From contig NC_084893.1 of the NCBI RefSeq assembly GCF_958979055.1, forward strand, positions 6,637,071 through 6,701,070: a stretch of DNA of 64,000 nt. Reading direction: 5' to 3'. Position numbers and translations under genes: made by a program. Shown here piece after piece: positions 45,341 to 58,438 of this stretch (within the stretch, counting starts at the first letter, position 1; each line of letters opens with the position of its first letter). This stretch comes from Alnus glutinosa. Taxonomy: Eukaryota; Streptophyta; Magnoliopsida; Fagales; Betulaceae. The notes under the pieces were generated by a model. The model had not been told where the DNA came from, did no database searches, and saw only the letters and a program-made list of their open reading frames with translations.

Positions 45341-45807
45341 GCCCATGGTCCTTAAGGACCGACTTGACTTGATCGTACGAGAGTTCTTGGTTTATCGCTA
45401 TGAGGGAAAGAAGGGAAGAGTTTGGAGCTTTCACTCTCGGAATCCCGACAGAAGTCTCGTTGACATATAGAAGAAATAGTCAATCAACAAGAAATTCGAA
45501 CAAGTTCTTCACCTCCAATTTTTTAAAGGAAGATTCAGCAAGTGAAACAGTAGATAAAAGCACACTTGATTTGAGAGCATCTGTTGCTGTGTACATGGGA
45601 TTTAAGCAAGTGTGCGAGTGCTTGCGGTGCATGCCTGTCTGAGAAAAAGGGATCATATATAGAGATCTAATTGAAAATTTGTTCTTATTAAGTACAAGCC
45701 ATTAACAGAGCAAGTCCTGCATGTGGATACCAAGGCCATAGCAATGCACACATTTAGAATCTTCCAAGAAAAAACAGTAAGAATAGGGGCACTGATATAC
45801 AGCTTTT
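45341..45807. other. Intergenic; possible gene fragment, unassigned
   Basis: A plus-strand frame (45285-45470) contains LDLIVREFLVYR, which faintly recalls a LisH-type helix, and a second frame runs 45400-45642. There is no start context, no splice structure and no confirmed domain, so no gene is called. The end of this stretch is the 3' flank of the minus-strand gene. Confidence 0.35.
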
Positions 45808-48031
45808 TCAACCCGCCTCCTGCTCAAACTCTTCACCTTCAGATTCCTCTGCATTGTCAGCATCATCATCATCGGCATCATTATCATAGTCTTCTTTAAC
45901 ATTATAAACAGCGGTTCTCCCGATCACAATCAGGTTGCTATTAGTCTTGCTGATTTCATTACACTGCAAAAGTTACATGTATCAGCGCCACCGACAATCA
46001 TTTAAAAGAAATAGCAATTAAAAATTAGAGGTGTAATACTATTTTATGTAGAGATCACCTTGGCATTCTTACTTAACTCCCCTATCCCAAAGCGCGCGCG
46101 CGCACACACACACAAAAAAAACACGGACATTAGAAGATTTACATGGTTAACTCTCCTGATTTAAGATAACTTGAATGACAGCATCACAGTGAGGAGGGAA
46201 CCTTCCTAGAGAGAGAGAGAGAGAGAGAGATTGACTGATATTTAGAGGTATCGCACGTTAGGAGGAAGTGAAAAGTCCCAACTATTATATAACTTTAAAT
46301 AACAACATCAGTATAACAACTAAACCAAGGAAACAATTAAGAACCAAATGCACATCCCTAATGAAGACAGTATTGACAACATCAGTATCACTGACTTGTT
46401 GCACTCTTCCAAAAACTCCAGATGTTTACTGCCTTCATTAAACTTTTTTGGGGTCAATTTTTTTTTTAATGAATTCTTTTTGGGTCACAGTTTTCTCACC
46501 TATGATCTGAGTTGCCAATATGTGGTATAAAACAATTGCACTTTACTTACCTTTTCAGCCTGAATTCAATACAATTCATATGTATAACTCACATACCTAA
46601 AAAAGAAAGTCTAAGATACATAATAGCAACACTAATACAATCTGAAAACATTAAGCTTCGAACCAAAAGCAAATACAATTAGACCTCAAGTGGATAAAAT
46701 GCAACTTTTTGAACCACATGTTGGCAACTCGAAATGTAATTTCCTGTATTATTTTTCAACTTCAAACTCTTCCTCATGACATGAAAATGCAGAAAACTAC
46801 CCAAACTATCTAGTTAAACCAAACTTATAACCTGATATTCCAAGATCAGAATATCAAATTACTCCCTGCAGGTGCCTGTGTAAGATAAACTTCAGCTCAA
46901 ACAAATAAAAGCCCCACAACCAAAGCTCTTTTTCCAGAATCCATCTACAGTGGTTTTAATTTGGACCTCCATCCAGTAAATCATGAATGACCCAACTCTT
47001 GGTTCTGCATATTGACTCCCCATAAAAAACCTTGTCCTCAATTCCAACTAATCATCTTCACAGCAATAGTCCATCATGTCATGTTTGGATCATCATTCCA
47101 ATTGTGGATCATGTTTCAAAGAATACAGTTACATCATTCACAAAGAGCAAGAGAGGGGGTACATCATTACTCTTGATGCTATAAAATACTTATGTAGCAC
47201 ATAAGAAAGTGAGACCAATTTCATAAAAACTGCCTATCCACTCTTCTGGCTTGCTCCATTTCTCTTGCTAAGCTATGACATCCAATAACTTGAACGGGGG
47301 AGTAATTTAATATGCTGAAATAAACTTTAGCAATCAGATGGAACATCCAAAGTTCTACACTCCTAAGCAACCTAAACAGTATCACATTTTGAACCCAGCA
47401 TGTAGAGATTTTGGCAGCTATCAAATCTAAAAAACAAACCATAAAGTCTCAAACATTTATTAAACAAAAATTCAAGCTGGATCAAGAATTTCTTGTTAGA
47501 TACTTGAGCAGAGAGCAAAACCCATTAAGCTATAGGTTTACAAAACCTCTCAAACTCGTAAAGCAAAATTCTTAAAAAAATCAGATGTTTAAATTAAAGC
47601 ATCCGATTTAAATAAGAGCTTTTTAAACTGTAACTTCGTACACAATGTTAGTTTAGATAAAACTTATCTCTCAGATGCAAACCATGCCAGCGAGTGGTCC
47701 AATTTCACTGAACTCTAATACTATAATCCTCTACCATTAGAACGATGACAAAAATCATGGGTATGCAATTTCTGGTAAATCTTGCAAAACCCAGATGGCA
47801 AATGTTTGATTACAACCTCAAATGCGGATAAAAAATTAGGGACACCAAAAGAAAAAAAGAAAAAAAGAGGGTTTGGTTTAAGGGTACCTTTTCTTCGAAA
47901 TCGGACTCCTCCATGGCGAGGAGGAGATCCTCGCTGTGGGGTTGGGGCCACTGATAAGGAAGCAAAAACGACGTCGGAATCGTCCTCGACGACCACGAGT
48001 ACTGCGTCATGAACGCCGGGAATTGTAACAT
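45808..48031 (-). CDS. Small acidic protein, probable APC15-like subunit of the anaphase-promoting complex
   Basis: Two minus-strand exons, 48031-47888 and 45963-45808, are joined by a 1924-bp GT-AG intron with phase-0 borders, encoding 99 aa. The first exon gives MLQFPAFM, a Ser-rich part and QWPQP, then the acidic helix EDLLLAMEESDFEEK. The second continues CNEISKTNSNLIVIGRTAVYN and ends in an Asp/Glu-rich tail with EESEGEEFEQEAG. The NSNLIVIG patch plus acidic tail resembles the APC15/Mnd2 family, a small APC/C subunit that helps release checkpoint complexes in mitosis. Family identity is by resemblance and moderate; the gene structure itself is well supported. Intron and surroundings are AT-rich, with an (AG)n run near 46210. 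Confidence 0.68.
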
Positions 48032-49573
48032 TTTTTTCTCCTCACCTGAGGCTCTCCTCGGTTACTCTATGGACGGACAGAAAAGCCAAACAATGGCGCT
48101 GTTGTCGTTTTGAGTTCGGCCTACGTCGTTGTTGAGGGCCAATGGATTATATCGAGAACATAAATGTATATAACACATTTTTATTTTATAAATATTTTGT
48201 AATATTAACGTGGTAGTCTTAATCAATTATTTAGTATATTTTTTTAAACAAAAACTAATTTAATGATAGATCGAAACTGCCGTATCAACAATGTAAAATG
48301 ATTATATAATAAAAATGTGTAGTTTCTTTTGAACAAAAAAAAAAATCTTTATAAATAAATCAAAGACCCTAAAGTTGTAGAGACTCACAAAAATAATGTC
48401 AGAGACAGAAGGTCATACACATCCGTATTTTCAACCTTAACTCATACCACTTGCATGTTTTGGGAATAGGATTCCCATAATGAGAAACTGAATCTACAAC
48501 TCACACATTTGTATCATGATTTTCTTTAATTTTATGGTCCATATTAAATTAAAAAAAAAAAAAATCCAAATGACATATCGCGGTATAAACTATTAGATAT
48601 AACCAAAAAAAATTCTGAACTGCAAAATATAGGATAAAGATTTCCAACAATTTTTTAAATCAAGCCACATGAGAACCGCATGCCCGAATAAATGATTGGA
48701 TAGCTCAAAATTTATTTGGATAAGTAAATCTCAAATGAATTCTCTCACAATACACTACCCAAATTATTAACAATTTAAACATAATTTTGCGCAGAATAGG
48801 AAGAGACAGATACAGAAGAAACATAAAAATCCAACACAAAATAGGGTGGCCAACGCTCAAACACCCAAAGAAACAACCGGTAGTCTATAGAGATCCTATA
48901 AACTACTAAGAATGACCCAAAAAAATTGACTCAGTTGAGACATAAGATTACTAGAGATCCCAATCCAAAAATAAGTTGTCTACATTTCGCTTGAAATGGA
49001 AACAATTCTATTCTGGTGTTACTAACTGGTCTTAAACGATGGAAATTACAACAAGAGTAAAGCAATCGATTCCTCAATCTGGTAACTCCCCATATATGAT
49101 CTCCTCCTCTTTTTCTGATTCCATTTTCTCAAATTTCTAAAGAGGAAAAAGATAAATAAAGAAAGTAGGGAGAGAATAATAGAAAAAAGAAAAAGAAAAA
49201 GAAAGTCTCGCTTAATAAACAAGAATACAAAATCCACAGCCTTGATAAGGACAACAACAGAGAAAAACAAAATTAAATCCCCTTGGAAATTGATAACCGT
49301 TTTGAAGAATTAATGCATGCCCCCAAACCGACCCCATTTTCTCTACAGTTTTCCATATTTTCCTCTCACTTATCCTCGTGTCCGTTTGCTTTCACATCCA
49401 CGTTTCCTCATGGTTTCTTCGCATACAAGTCTCTCTCTCTCTCTCTCTCCCCTCACAACAACAACGATCACTGTCTTCAACTTTTATTGAAACCCATTCA
49501 AGCCCACTTTCTGATCTTTCGAAACCAACTTGGTTTTCTGTTTCAAAGGTAATAGAGGTGAAGTTTTACAGAC
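48032..49573. other. Intergenic between divergent genes
   Basis: Sits between the minus-strand APC15-like gene and the plus-strand C2/GRAM gene, so both promoters should lie here. AT-rich, no further gene. A CT run (about 49430-49450) lies in the leader of the C2/GRAM gene. Confidence 0.5.
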
Positions 49574-52500
49574 ATGAGGCTATATGTGTACGTGCTGGAG
49601 GCCAAAGACTTGCCTGTGAAGGACTCCTATGTGAAGCTTAAGGTTGGGAAACACAAATCCAAGACTAGGATTTCGAAGAACACATTGCTGCCCGTTTGGA
49701 ATGAAGAGTTTGTGTTCAGGGTCCATGACACGGAGGAGGAGCTTCTTGTGTCTGTTTTTCACCATGTTGAGGAACCCGGCGTATTCAATGGCTCTGGGAA
49801 TTTAGTGGGTCGAGTTTGGATTCCGGTGTGGTCTGTTGCCGCCGAGAAAAATCAGACCTTGCCACCCACATGGTTTCCTCTTGAAAGTCCCAAAGCTGGG
49901 AAATTTATTAATAAAGATTGTGGTTAGTCTCTCTGTCACTGCTTGTCAAATCACATTTGAACGTTTGATTCCAATATTGTGTTTTTGATGGCTCTGTTCT
50001 TGAATTCATGCGACATGCTTGCTTCATAGTTCTGTATATTGTACATTAGAATCAAGGCTTCAACAATTAGACACGCCTCCTACAGTGGAACTTGGATTTA
50101 CATTCACTTTTATTACATTTTACAGTTTCTTTGGGATTTTTTTTAGCTCTTAAAGATTCAACTTCTTTGTAGTATAAGATGGCATCGTGCATTAATAATA
50201 GAAAAAGTCATGACTATTAGCGCTTCAAGAATGCCTGGTTTGGTTGAAAAAACTTGTTTGAAATATTTTGGGAGCTGTGATTAAGCAGACTTCGTCTATA
50301 CAAGGGACACTTCAACATCTTTTTGTTGTTGTTTTTCTTTTTAGCTCAAGATTTGGGAAAGAAGATTTTGTTGTCTTGTGGCATTTGAACAGGGTTCTTC
50401 TTTCCTAATTTGAATTTATTATCTTATATCTTGAGCCAATAAAGCGTGCATAGCTCTTGTCTAAGCTCGGGATCCTATTGACTGTCCTTGAATTATTGAG
50501 CCTTTGAGATTTCAATAAATGACTTATTTTGTATTATATTTTATTGCTTCTTCCATTGCGGTTGAGTTGTCGTGCCCAATATGATGAACGGATACAATTT
50601 TGTTTAGATATCCAACGGACCAACGCAGTAGTTGATGCTTCATTGCTACAGTTGCTTTAGAGGATTGCTTTGTAGTTAATCTAGTTAACCATCCAATAAA
50701 TATAGAGTACATTGAGACAATGAAGAGTGCTGTAACAATTATCTTCTTGGGCGAGTAAAAAATTGGCAGTTTGCAGGTTAGTTACTCATAATGGACTCGA
50801 TGAGAACTCTGATAAAGTAATAATGATTGAAGGCTAAATTGAAACAATGCTAACATATGTCTGGTCTAGTACAAAACATAGCATACATGAGGCTTCCTAC
50901 AGCCAAAGCATAAGGAAATCATTATTGGCATTACATTCCTCTTGGTTCTGTTTGGCCTTTCAATTGAAGTTCTAACCAACGCTGTTCAGGTGGTGTCCTT
51001 TATTTTTTAGGCATGTTTGGAGACCTCTCATTTAAGTCGGTAATATCTATGCCCCTTGCATGCAGGGAAAATTCTTATCACCATTTCTCTTCACGGAAAA
51101 GGCTATGAAACTTCGACCGACCACCTCCTTTGTGTACATTCTAATATCAACATTGAGGAAGTTAAAGAACGGGAAAATCCATCCGTATCATGTCAGGACG
51201 TATTTAGCTCCAAAGCTCCAAATCGAAAGATGGTAGAAGGGAAAAATTTGATGAAGGCTATTGCTAATCGTCTGGAGAAGATATTCAATAAAAATGAAGA
51301 AGCCTCAAGAACTGATGATCCTTCGGAGTTATCAAGTTCATTATCTGATTATGAGGAATGCATGGAGGAACAACCCTCCAGCTGTAGCTTTGAAGAGGCT
51401 ATTGAGATGATGCAGTCAAGAGATAATGGACAAGATAAAATCCCTGAGGATCTGCAGGGCGGCATTCTTCTAGATCAGATGTACATAATACCATTGTATG
51501 ATCTTAATTCATTTCTTTTTGCTCCCAATTCACAGTTCAGAAAAGACTTAGCAGAACTACAGGGAACAACAGATGTGCAAGAGGGGCCCTGGCTATGGAA
51601 ATCAGAAGACACATCATGTTTAACACGAGTTGTTTCCTACACGAAAGCTGCAACAAAGTTAGTTAAGGCTGTTAAAGCCACAGAAGAGCAAACCTATATC
51701 AGAGCAGATGGAAGGGAATTTGCTGTAATGGTAAGTGTAAGTACACCTGAAGTTCCTTATGGAAGTACATTTAAGGTTGAATTGCTTTACAAGATAATGC
51801 CTGGAGCAGAGCTATCTTCAGGAGAAGAATCATCCCATCTTGTAGTGTCCTGGGGCATTAACTTCCTGCAAAGCACGATGATGCGAGGCATGATTGAAGG
51901 AGGAGTTCGTCAGGGACTGAAGGAGAGCTTTGACCAGTTTACCAACTTACTGGCTCAGAATTTTAAAACGGTGGATACCATGTACTTATCCGACAAGGAT
52001 AATGTGCTGGCAACTTTGCAAACAGAACATCAATCAGACTGGCAGTTGGCAACCGAATACTTCTGGAATCTCACTGTAGTTTCTACGATTCTTATGGTGT
52101 TCTATGTCCTAGTGCATATTCTACTCTCTGAGCCCAGCAAACTCCAAGGCTTGGAATTTAATGGACTTGATCTACCAGATAGCGTAGGGGAGCTTATCAC
52201 ATGTGGAATATTAGTCATTCAACTGGAACGTGTTTATTACATGATCTCACACTTTGTACAAGCTAGGTTGCAAAGAGGTAAATGTGTTATGCTACTTAGT
52301 ACAGAGCTTATCAACTGACTTGAATCTATAACACACTCTCTTGATTCCACTTTTGTGAATTTGTCCAAGAATTGACTTATTTTGCCAATCTATTTCTATA
52401 GGAAGTGATCATGGAGTTAAAGCCCAAGGTGATGGATGGGTTCTTACTATAGCTCTAATTGAAGGGGTCAACTTAGCATTGTTGGATTTGGTGGAGTTGT

Positions 52501-55415
52501 CAGATCCCTATGTGGTTTTCACCTGCAATGGGAAAACAAGAACAAGCTCTGTCAAGCTCCAAACTCGTGATCCTCGATGGATTGGTGAGGTGTTTTAAGT
52601 TCTTAGAAATTGGTTTTAATTATTTTTCCATTGATATCTGTTCATCCAGACTTAACTCCAGGACCCTTGAAACAATTATGCAGAGATTCTTGAGTTTGAT
52701 GCTATGGAAGAACCACCATCAGTTTTAGATGTAGAAGTTTTTGATTTTGAGGGTCCATTTGACCATGCCACCTCGCTTGGGCATGCTGAGATCAATTTTG
52801 TAAAACACACATCTTCTGAACTTGCGGATATCTGGGTCCCCCTTGAGGGGAAGCTCGCTCAGTCTTCTCAGTCAAAATTGCATTTGAGAGTTTTCTTAGA
52901 CAATAATAAGGGGGTTGAAACGATTAGGGAGTATTTGAGCAAGATGGAAAAGGAAGTTGGAAAGAAGGTAAGCACTTGGTTCACATTATTTTTGAATGAT
53001 ATAGTCCAGGACCCTTGTTTCCGTCTTTCCGACCTACTCATGCATAACAGTTTTACTGTCATGGTGGTTCCCATTGATGTTTAACATTGTGCTATTTACC
53101 TTACCCCACTATTTTTAGTATCCCCTGTAGAAACTGTGATCTAATACCTTGTTGGCTGATTGACAGTTGAATCTACGATCACCTCACAAGAATTCAACAT
53201 TCCAGAAACTGTTTATGTTGCCACCAGAAGAGTTTCTCATCAGCGACTTTACATGCTCCCTGAAGAGAAAAATGCCGTTACAGGTGCTAGTTATATTTTT
53301 CATGGGAATCCATACACCTTTATAAAGAATGATCTATAAAGATCACCACTGGAAGTTCCACTTGGAATCTCAAAGTGGCCAACAAATGAGCTTGTTAAAG
53401 TCGGTCTAGTCTCAAGGCGTAGAGGTGATTTAAATTGCTCCTCTCCTTTTGCTACCCTAGAAATTCCATTTAGTTTACAGTTATGGGGCCTATTCTAATA
53501 GTAAACATGAAATTTATTTTTGTTCTTCTGAAATCATAGATTAACTGAGTATTAAAATAACAAAGGACCTCGTTTAATTGAATTAAAACCTAAATGGGAT
53601 TATTTAAACTGCGCTGTAAACACAGTTGGCTAATTTTATGCTAGGGTAAAATGCTCCACCAATTTGTCTACTTTATACTGTAGATGGTTCCAATGGCTAG
53701 ATCGAACTGCTTATGCTTATGTTTACTCATATTTAAAAAATAAAAAAATAAATCTACCTGTTTATTCCCACATCTCTATAGATTGAAAATGGAATGACTC
53801 TTTGGTGCAGGGCCGACTCTATCTATCTACAAGAATTGTGGGGTTTTCTGGCAATTTGTTTGGACATAAAACCAAATTTTTCCTTCTTTTGGAGGATATT
53901 GAAGATATCCAAGTGATTCCTCCGTCCCTGTCATCTATGGGTAGCCCTTCATTGGTCATAGTTCTGCGGAAGGGTCGAGGTCTTGATGCAAGGCATGGTG
54001 CAAAGTCTCAAGATGAAGAGGGCAGGCTTAAATTTTGTTTCCAATCATTTGTGTCGTTCAATGTAGCTACCAGGTAGTAGTGTAATGAAATACTTCACTT
54101 GAGCCCATTCAATACTTTGAGGATGATATGCTGATTTCCACAAGTATTTACAAATGTGAACTAACTGACAGGACAATTATGGCTTTGTGGAGAACAAGAA
54201 CGTTGACCCCTGCTCAGAAAGCAGAAATTGCAGAAGAGCAGGACGATCAAGATGAGAGGTCTATCATGCTTGAAGATGCTGGACCCATTCTGAATGTTGA
54301 AGATGCAAAGATGTCCAAGGTTTACAGTGCAGAACTTCCCATCAATGTCAGTGGTCAATACTCTTCTCATTTATGTTTCATTGGATCTCATTAAGCATTC
54401 AGGAGGGTCTACCGGATTAAACCCAGATAAGCGTTAGATTGATGTTCTGAGTATCAAAAGTAGATTATCTTTCCATTTATTTCAAAACTTCCATGATCCA
54501 TTCTTGAACCAAACATGAATCTTTTGATTCATTTGGCTCTCGCGCCCAATTATTTCAAGTATTTATGAGAAAATAGACCATAGACCAATTCCCCTTTTTA
54601 TTTGGGAGTGTTGAATACACCCATGATATTGAGCTTCATCTTCTTTCTTCCGAGGCAATGGATTGAGCGTGTTTCGGCTTTACTTGTTTAAAAAACAAAA
54701 GGAAAAGTGAATCATGTGCATGTAATACATTAAATTAGTATGATGAACTTGTTAATCATGGTGTGGGAACTCTTTTGGCAATGGTGCAGATAAAATCATT
54801 GATGAAAATGTTTGATGGAGGAAAGTTGGAGCATAAGACTATGGAAAAATCAGGTTGTCTTAATTACGCAACAACTACATGGGAGCCTTTAAAGCCTGAT
54901 GTTTTTGAACGGCGTTTGTCATACAAGTTCAACCGCCATGTCTCTGCTTTTGGAGGGGAAGTCACATGCACACAACAAAAACTTCCCATTCCTGAAAGTA
55001 AAGGGTGGACTGTGAACGAAGTTATGACTCTACATGGTGTCCCATTTGGCGACCACTTCCATGTAGGTGACAAGAAACTGATCGATCTCACGTTTATCTT
55101 TCTTTTTTATGCTTTTTTATGTCCATCTTCTTGGGAACTTCATGGAACTTAACCACAAGTGCTCAAAAGAGTTTTTTCTTCATTGCATGATTTCCATTTT
55201 ACGTGCAGGTTCACTTCAGGTACCAAATTGAGAAATCTGATCTTGCTGATAACGCATGCAAGTGCGATGCTTACATTGGTGTCACCTGGCTTAAAAGCAC
55301 GAAGTTTCAGCAGCGGATCACCCGGAACGTAACTGAGAAGCTTACCCATCGACTGAAGGAAATATTTGAGGTTGTTGAAAGAGAGATTCTCTTCACAACC
55401 CATCAGGATATATAG
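49574..55415 (+). CDS. C2 and GRAM domain-containing protein (At5g50170-like)
   Basis: Nine exons, all GT-AG: 49574-49922, 51066-52277, 52402-52584, 52684-52967, 53167-53283, 53811-54073, 54172-54346, 54790-55062 and 55209-55415, giving 1020 aa, near the roughly 1025 aa expected. Order: C2 domain 1 (about 1-100, MRLYVYVLEAKDLPVKDSYV, WNEEFVF); VASt domain 1 (about 245-418); hydrophobic helix (about 451-470); C2 domain 2 (about 530-640, LSDPYVVFTCNGKTRTSSV, EILEFDAMEEPPS); GRAM domain (about 685-780, LFMLPPEEFLISDFTCSL, GRLYLSTRIVGF); VASt domain 2 (about 862-1010). VASt and GRAM domains bind lipids and C2 domains bind membranes, often with calcium, so a membrane-contact lipid-handling role is likely but inferred. 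No stops or frame breaks. The intron 7 donor is taken as GTCAGT at 54347. Confidence 0.92.
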
Positions 55416-56538
55416 TTCCATTTGATGAATACTTGAGCTACCAACCATCATTGTGCATTGAAAAGGATAAACAAATATCTCAAAAACAGAACATGTTCAG
55501 TGAATTCTGTTTCAGTCATGTTCAATGAAATAAGATAGCCAATGTTCAATGTTCATAGTTTCAGTCATGTTCAATGTTCATAGTTTCGTGATTCACTAGG
55601 TTTCGGATATTGAAATAAGATAGCCAAGTAGTCCATGTTAAGGTACCAAACAATGAGATCAGGATGAGGAGTAGTAGTTTGTGTAATACTATGAGCCTTG
55701 ACCATTGGAATTTTTTCGTTTGTCCAAAATAGTTTAAAAATAAAACTAAAAAAAAAAAAAAAAGGAAGCTGATTGACAAACTAGTAGTTCATCCCAATGC
55801 AATCCTCTGCCTGTCAAAGTCATTGTGGGCAATGGAAGGTTTGATGATGACTAATGCCCGCCCAAAGTGTACCCAACTGGGTATTCCTTATTTTATTTTA
55901 ATGTTTTCTAAGCAAATACAAGGGGACAGGTAAAGAGGATTAAAAAACAGAAGAGAAAACAAGGAAGGAGGGCGTGCCAACCAAACAAAACTCTAGTATA
56001 AACATATATATTGTTTATGTTTATGGTTTTCTGAAATTTATATTAAAATTGCTTTCTGTTTATGGTTTTAGTTTCGACTCAACACTGACCCGTGGGCTAT
56101 TGGATTTCTTCTCTCTAGGTGGCTCTCTGCAAACCCAAGAGGTGAAGATGTTTTCCTCTAATCCTTTTGAGTTGGTAGATTTCGCTCTACAGTTGGGATG
56201 TTCAAAGTTAGGAGCAAAGATGAGTTTTCTGTTTTTGGCGAGACTCGGATTGGTGCGGGGAGTGTGGAAGATGTAGATGGGTTTTCTTTCTCGGGTCTGC
56301 ACTTTTTGTGTTATTTCAGAGGTCGTCGGCAACATTTAAAGAGGAAGGAATGATGATGGGTTACACAACCTGGGATATTTCTTTTCCAAGGCATCGATAG
56401 CGTTTTGATAAAGAAAAAGAATGATGTTTGGGTGCACAATTGGATTACTTCTATTCCAGCAGGGGAATAGGCTTATTCTTGAGTAGGTTTTGGTGGGTTT
56501 TATTCTAGTACGCAAATAAGCTTATTCCAGAGCAGGGT

Positions 56539-56576
<38 letters not shown>

Positions 56577-56708
56577 CATTTAGAAGAAAGCATTATACAG
56601 ATCTACCACTGACTCTCTACGTTATATGCTGGCCAATGTTATTAAGTTTATGTTTTTTTGCTTCAAAACATTTATGTTTGTGGTCTAAATTTAGAACAAA
56701 TTGATATA
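55416..56708. other. 3' flank and intergenic, no gene
   Basis: Begins with the 3' flank of the C2/GRAM gene, which has a short internal duplication (GTTTCAGTCATGTTCAATG at about 55510 and 55558). A 36-base T run lies at 56541-56576. The frames near 55974-56335 have no recognisable domain. Confidence 0.5.
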
Positions 56709-56995
56709 GGCCTCGTTTGGTTTGCGGAATGTTTATTCCATTAGGAAAATGAATAATTATTCATGGGAATAGATGAAGGTGGAATAGAATAACTATTCCT
56801 ATTCTTTTGTTTGGTTGTAACGGTGGAATAGAACATTGCATATGTATTCTTTTGTTTGGTACATTGCAATACATTGGTGAATGGAATCATATTATAATCA
56901 AATTTTCTAAAATACCCTTATAATACAAATATAATTTATATTCTTGAGGACATTTTTTTTTCTTTATTTAAGAAACATAAACAATCATACTATGA

Positions 56996-57034
<39 letters not shown>

Positions 57035-57903
57035 CATAGAGGTCATGGCTTCTTCTTTTTTTTTTTTTTTTTTTTTTTTTCATATACAATTACGCTACAA
57101 AATGATTTATAAGGAAAAAAAAAAACACACACACACACATAATCATCATATCACTATCATAAAAAAATAAAAAAATAGATCATCTGCAAAGCCCTTTTTA
57201 TTTTATTCTTTTTTATTTGTTTTCCAGCAACAAACATTCATTCTTTGCTTACAAAGTAAAATGATTTATAAAAAAAAAAAAAAAAAAAAAAAAAGAGAAG
57301 AAGAAGAAAGACTACCCCACAACAAATTAAGTTGGGTAGAGAAACAGAGAGAGGGGGATGAGAATATAATTGCAGAGATGGAGAAAGATATTGATGGTGC
57401 ACTTGAGTGATGAATTTTTGAAATCATAATTAAATTCTTATTTTGTTTGCGAATTTTGAAATTTGACTTTTTAGAAAAAAATTGAATAAAATATAATTTA
57501 TTTATAAAAAGTTGAATAAAATATAATTTGTTTTTTAAAAAGTTGAATAAAATATGATTTATTTCTGAAAAAAGTAGAATCAGAATTATATTTTATTGTC
57601 AAAATTTCGTATCAAAACACACCATGAGTTGAGAAACAGAGAGAGAGAGAGAGAGGGATAAGAGACTTGGGTGTTGAGAAGGTTGGGGTTTTTGGGCAAA
57701 AGACGAATTTAATTTATTCTCATAGGAAAGGAATAGGCATTCCACTCCTTTTTGAGTGGAATACCTATTCCTCTTCGTAAGGGAATAGCTATTCCGTGGG
57801 AATAACTATTCCCTTAAATAATATACAACCAAACAAAAGAATAGCTATTCCGTAGGAATAGCTATTCCTTTCCATGGGTCTAATCCGCAAACCAAACGAG
57901 GCC
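56709..57903. mobile_element. Harbinger-type MITE (family E), copy 2, 1195 bp
   Basis: TIRs begin GGCCTCGTTTGGTTTGCGGA on the left and, reverse-complemented, are identical over the same 20 bases on the right. A 3-bp ATA duplication flanks the element (56706-56708 and 57904-57906). Many GGAATA.CTATTCC words occur near both ends. Long T runs near 57000 and 57060 and an A run near 57270 lie inside. No transposase. Confidence 0.85.
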
Positions 57904-58020
57904 ATAAAGAATATTTATATAGAAGATTTCAAAAAAATGAGAAAAAGACATGACCATGGCGGATGCTAGTCCCTTTTGTCTGAGTATGAAACTAGGCATT
58001 GTTGTTTAATTATTTCAAGT

Positions 58021-58438
58021 GAATAATTGCACTACGAGTTTCTGTGGTTGACCTAAATTATAAATCACTTCATTCATGTAGTACAAAAAGTTCATGGAGG
58101 GTCCCTGCAGTAAACTATAATTACGAATCACTTCCTGAAGACGTTTTTCATCCACCAAATTAACAGATTCCATTAGCAAAGGGGTAGCAGTGCTCTACCC
58201 CCGGTAGCCTCCCCTTGACTATTTTTTTTTTTTTTTTTTATTGTAATGGACACACATCGATTTCTCATTAAATATGACGTCACAAACTAACAGAATCTGT
58301 TAATTTTTTGGACGAAAAACAGGTTCAGGGAATAATTCGTAATTGTAATTTAACATAGAGACCCTCTATGAACTTTTTGTACTACAGAGAGTGATTAGTA
58401 ATTTAGTTTAATTTCAATGACCAATGGTGCAATTATCC
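58021..58438. mobile_element. Mutator-like non-autonomous element (family D), copy 3
   Basis: About 418 bp. Left GAATAATTGCACTACGAG, right CCAATGGTGCAATTATCC. The arms carry the same order of words as copies 1 and 2 (AAAAAGTTCATGGAGGGTCC, TTAACAGATTCC), but it lacks the GC-rich core. No intact TSD. Confidence 0.7.
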
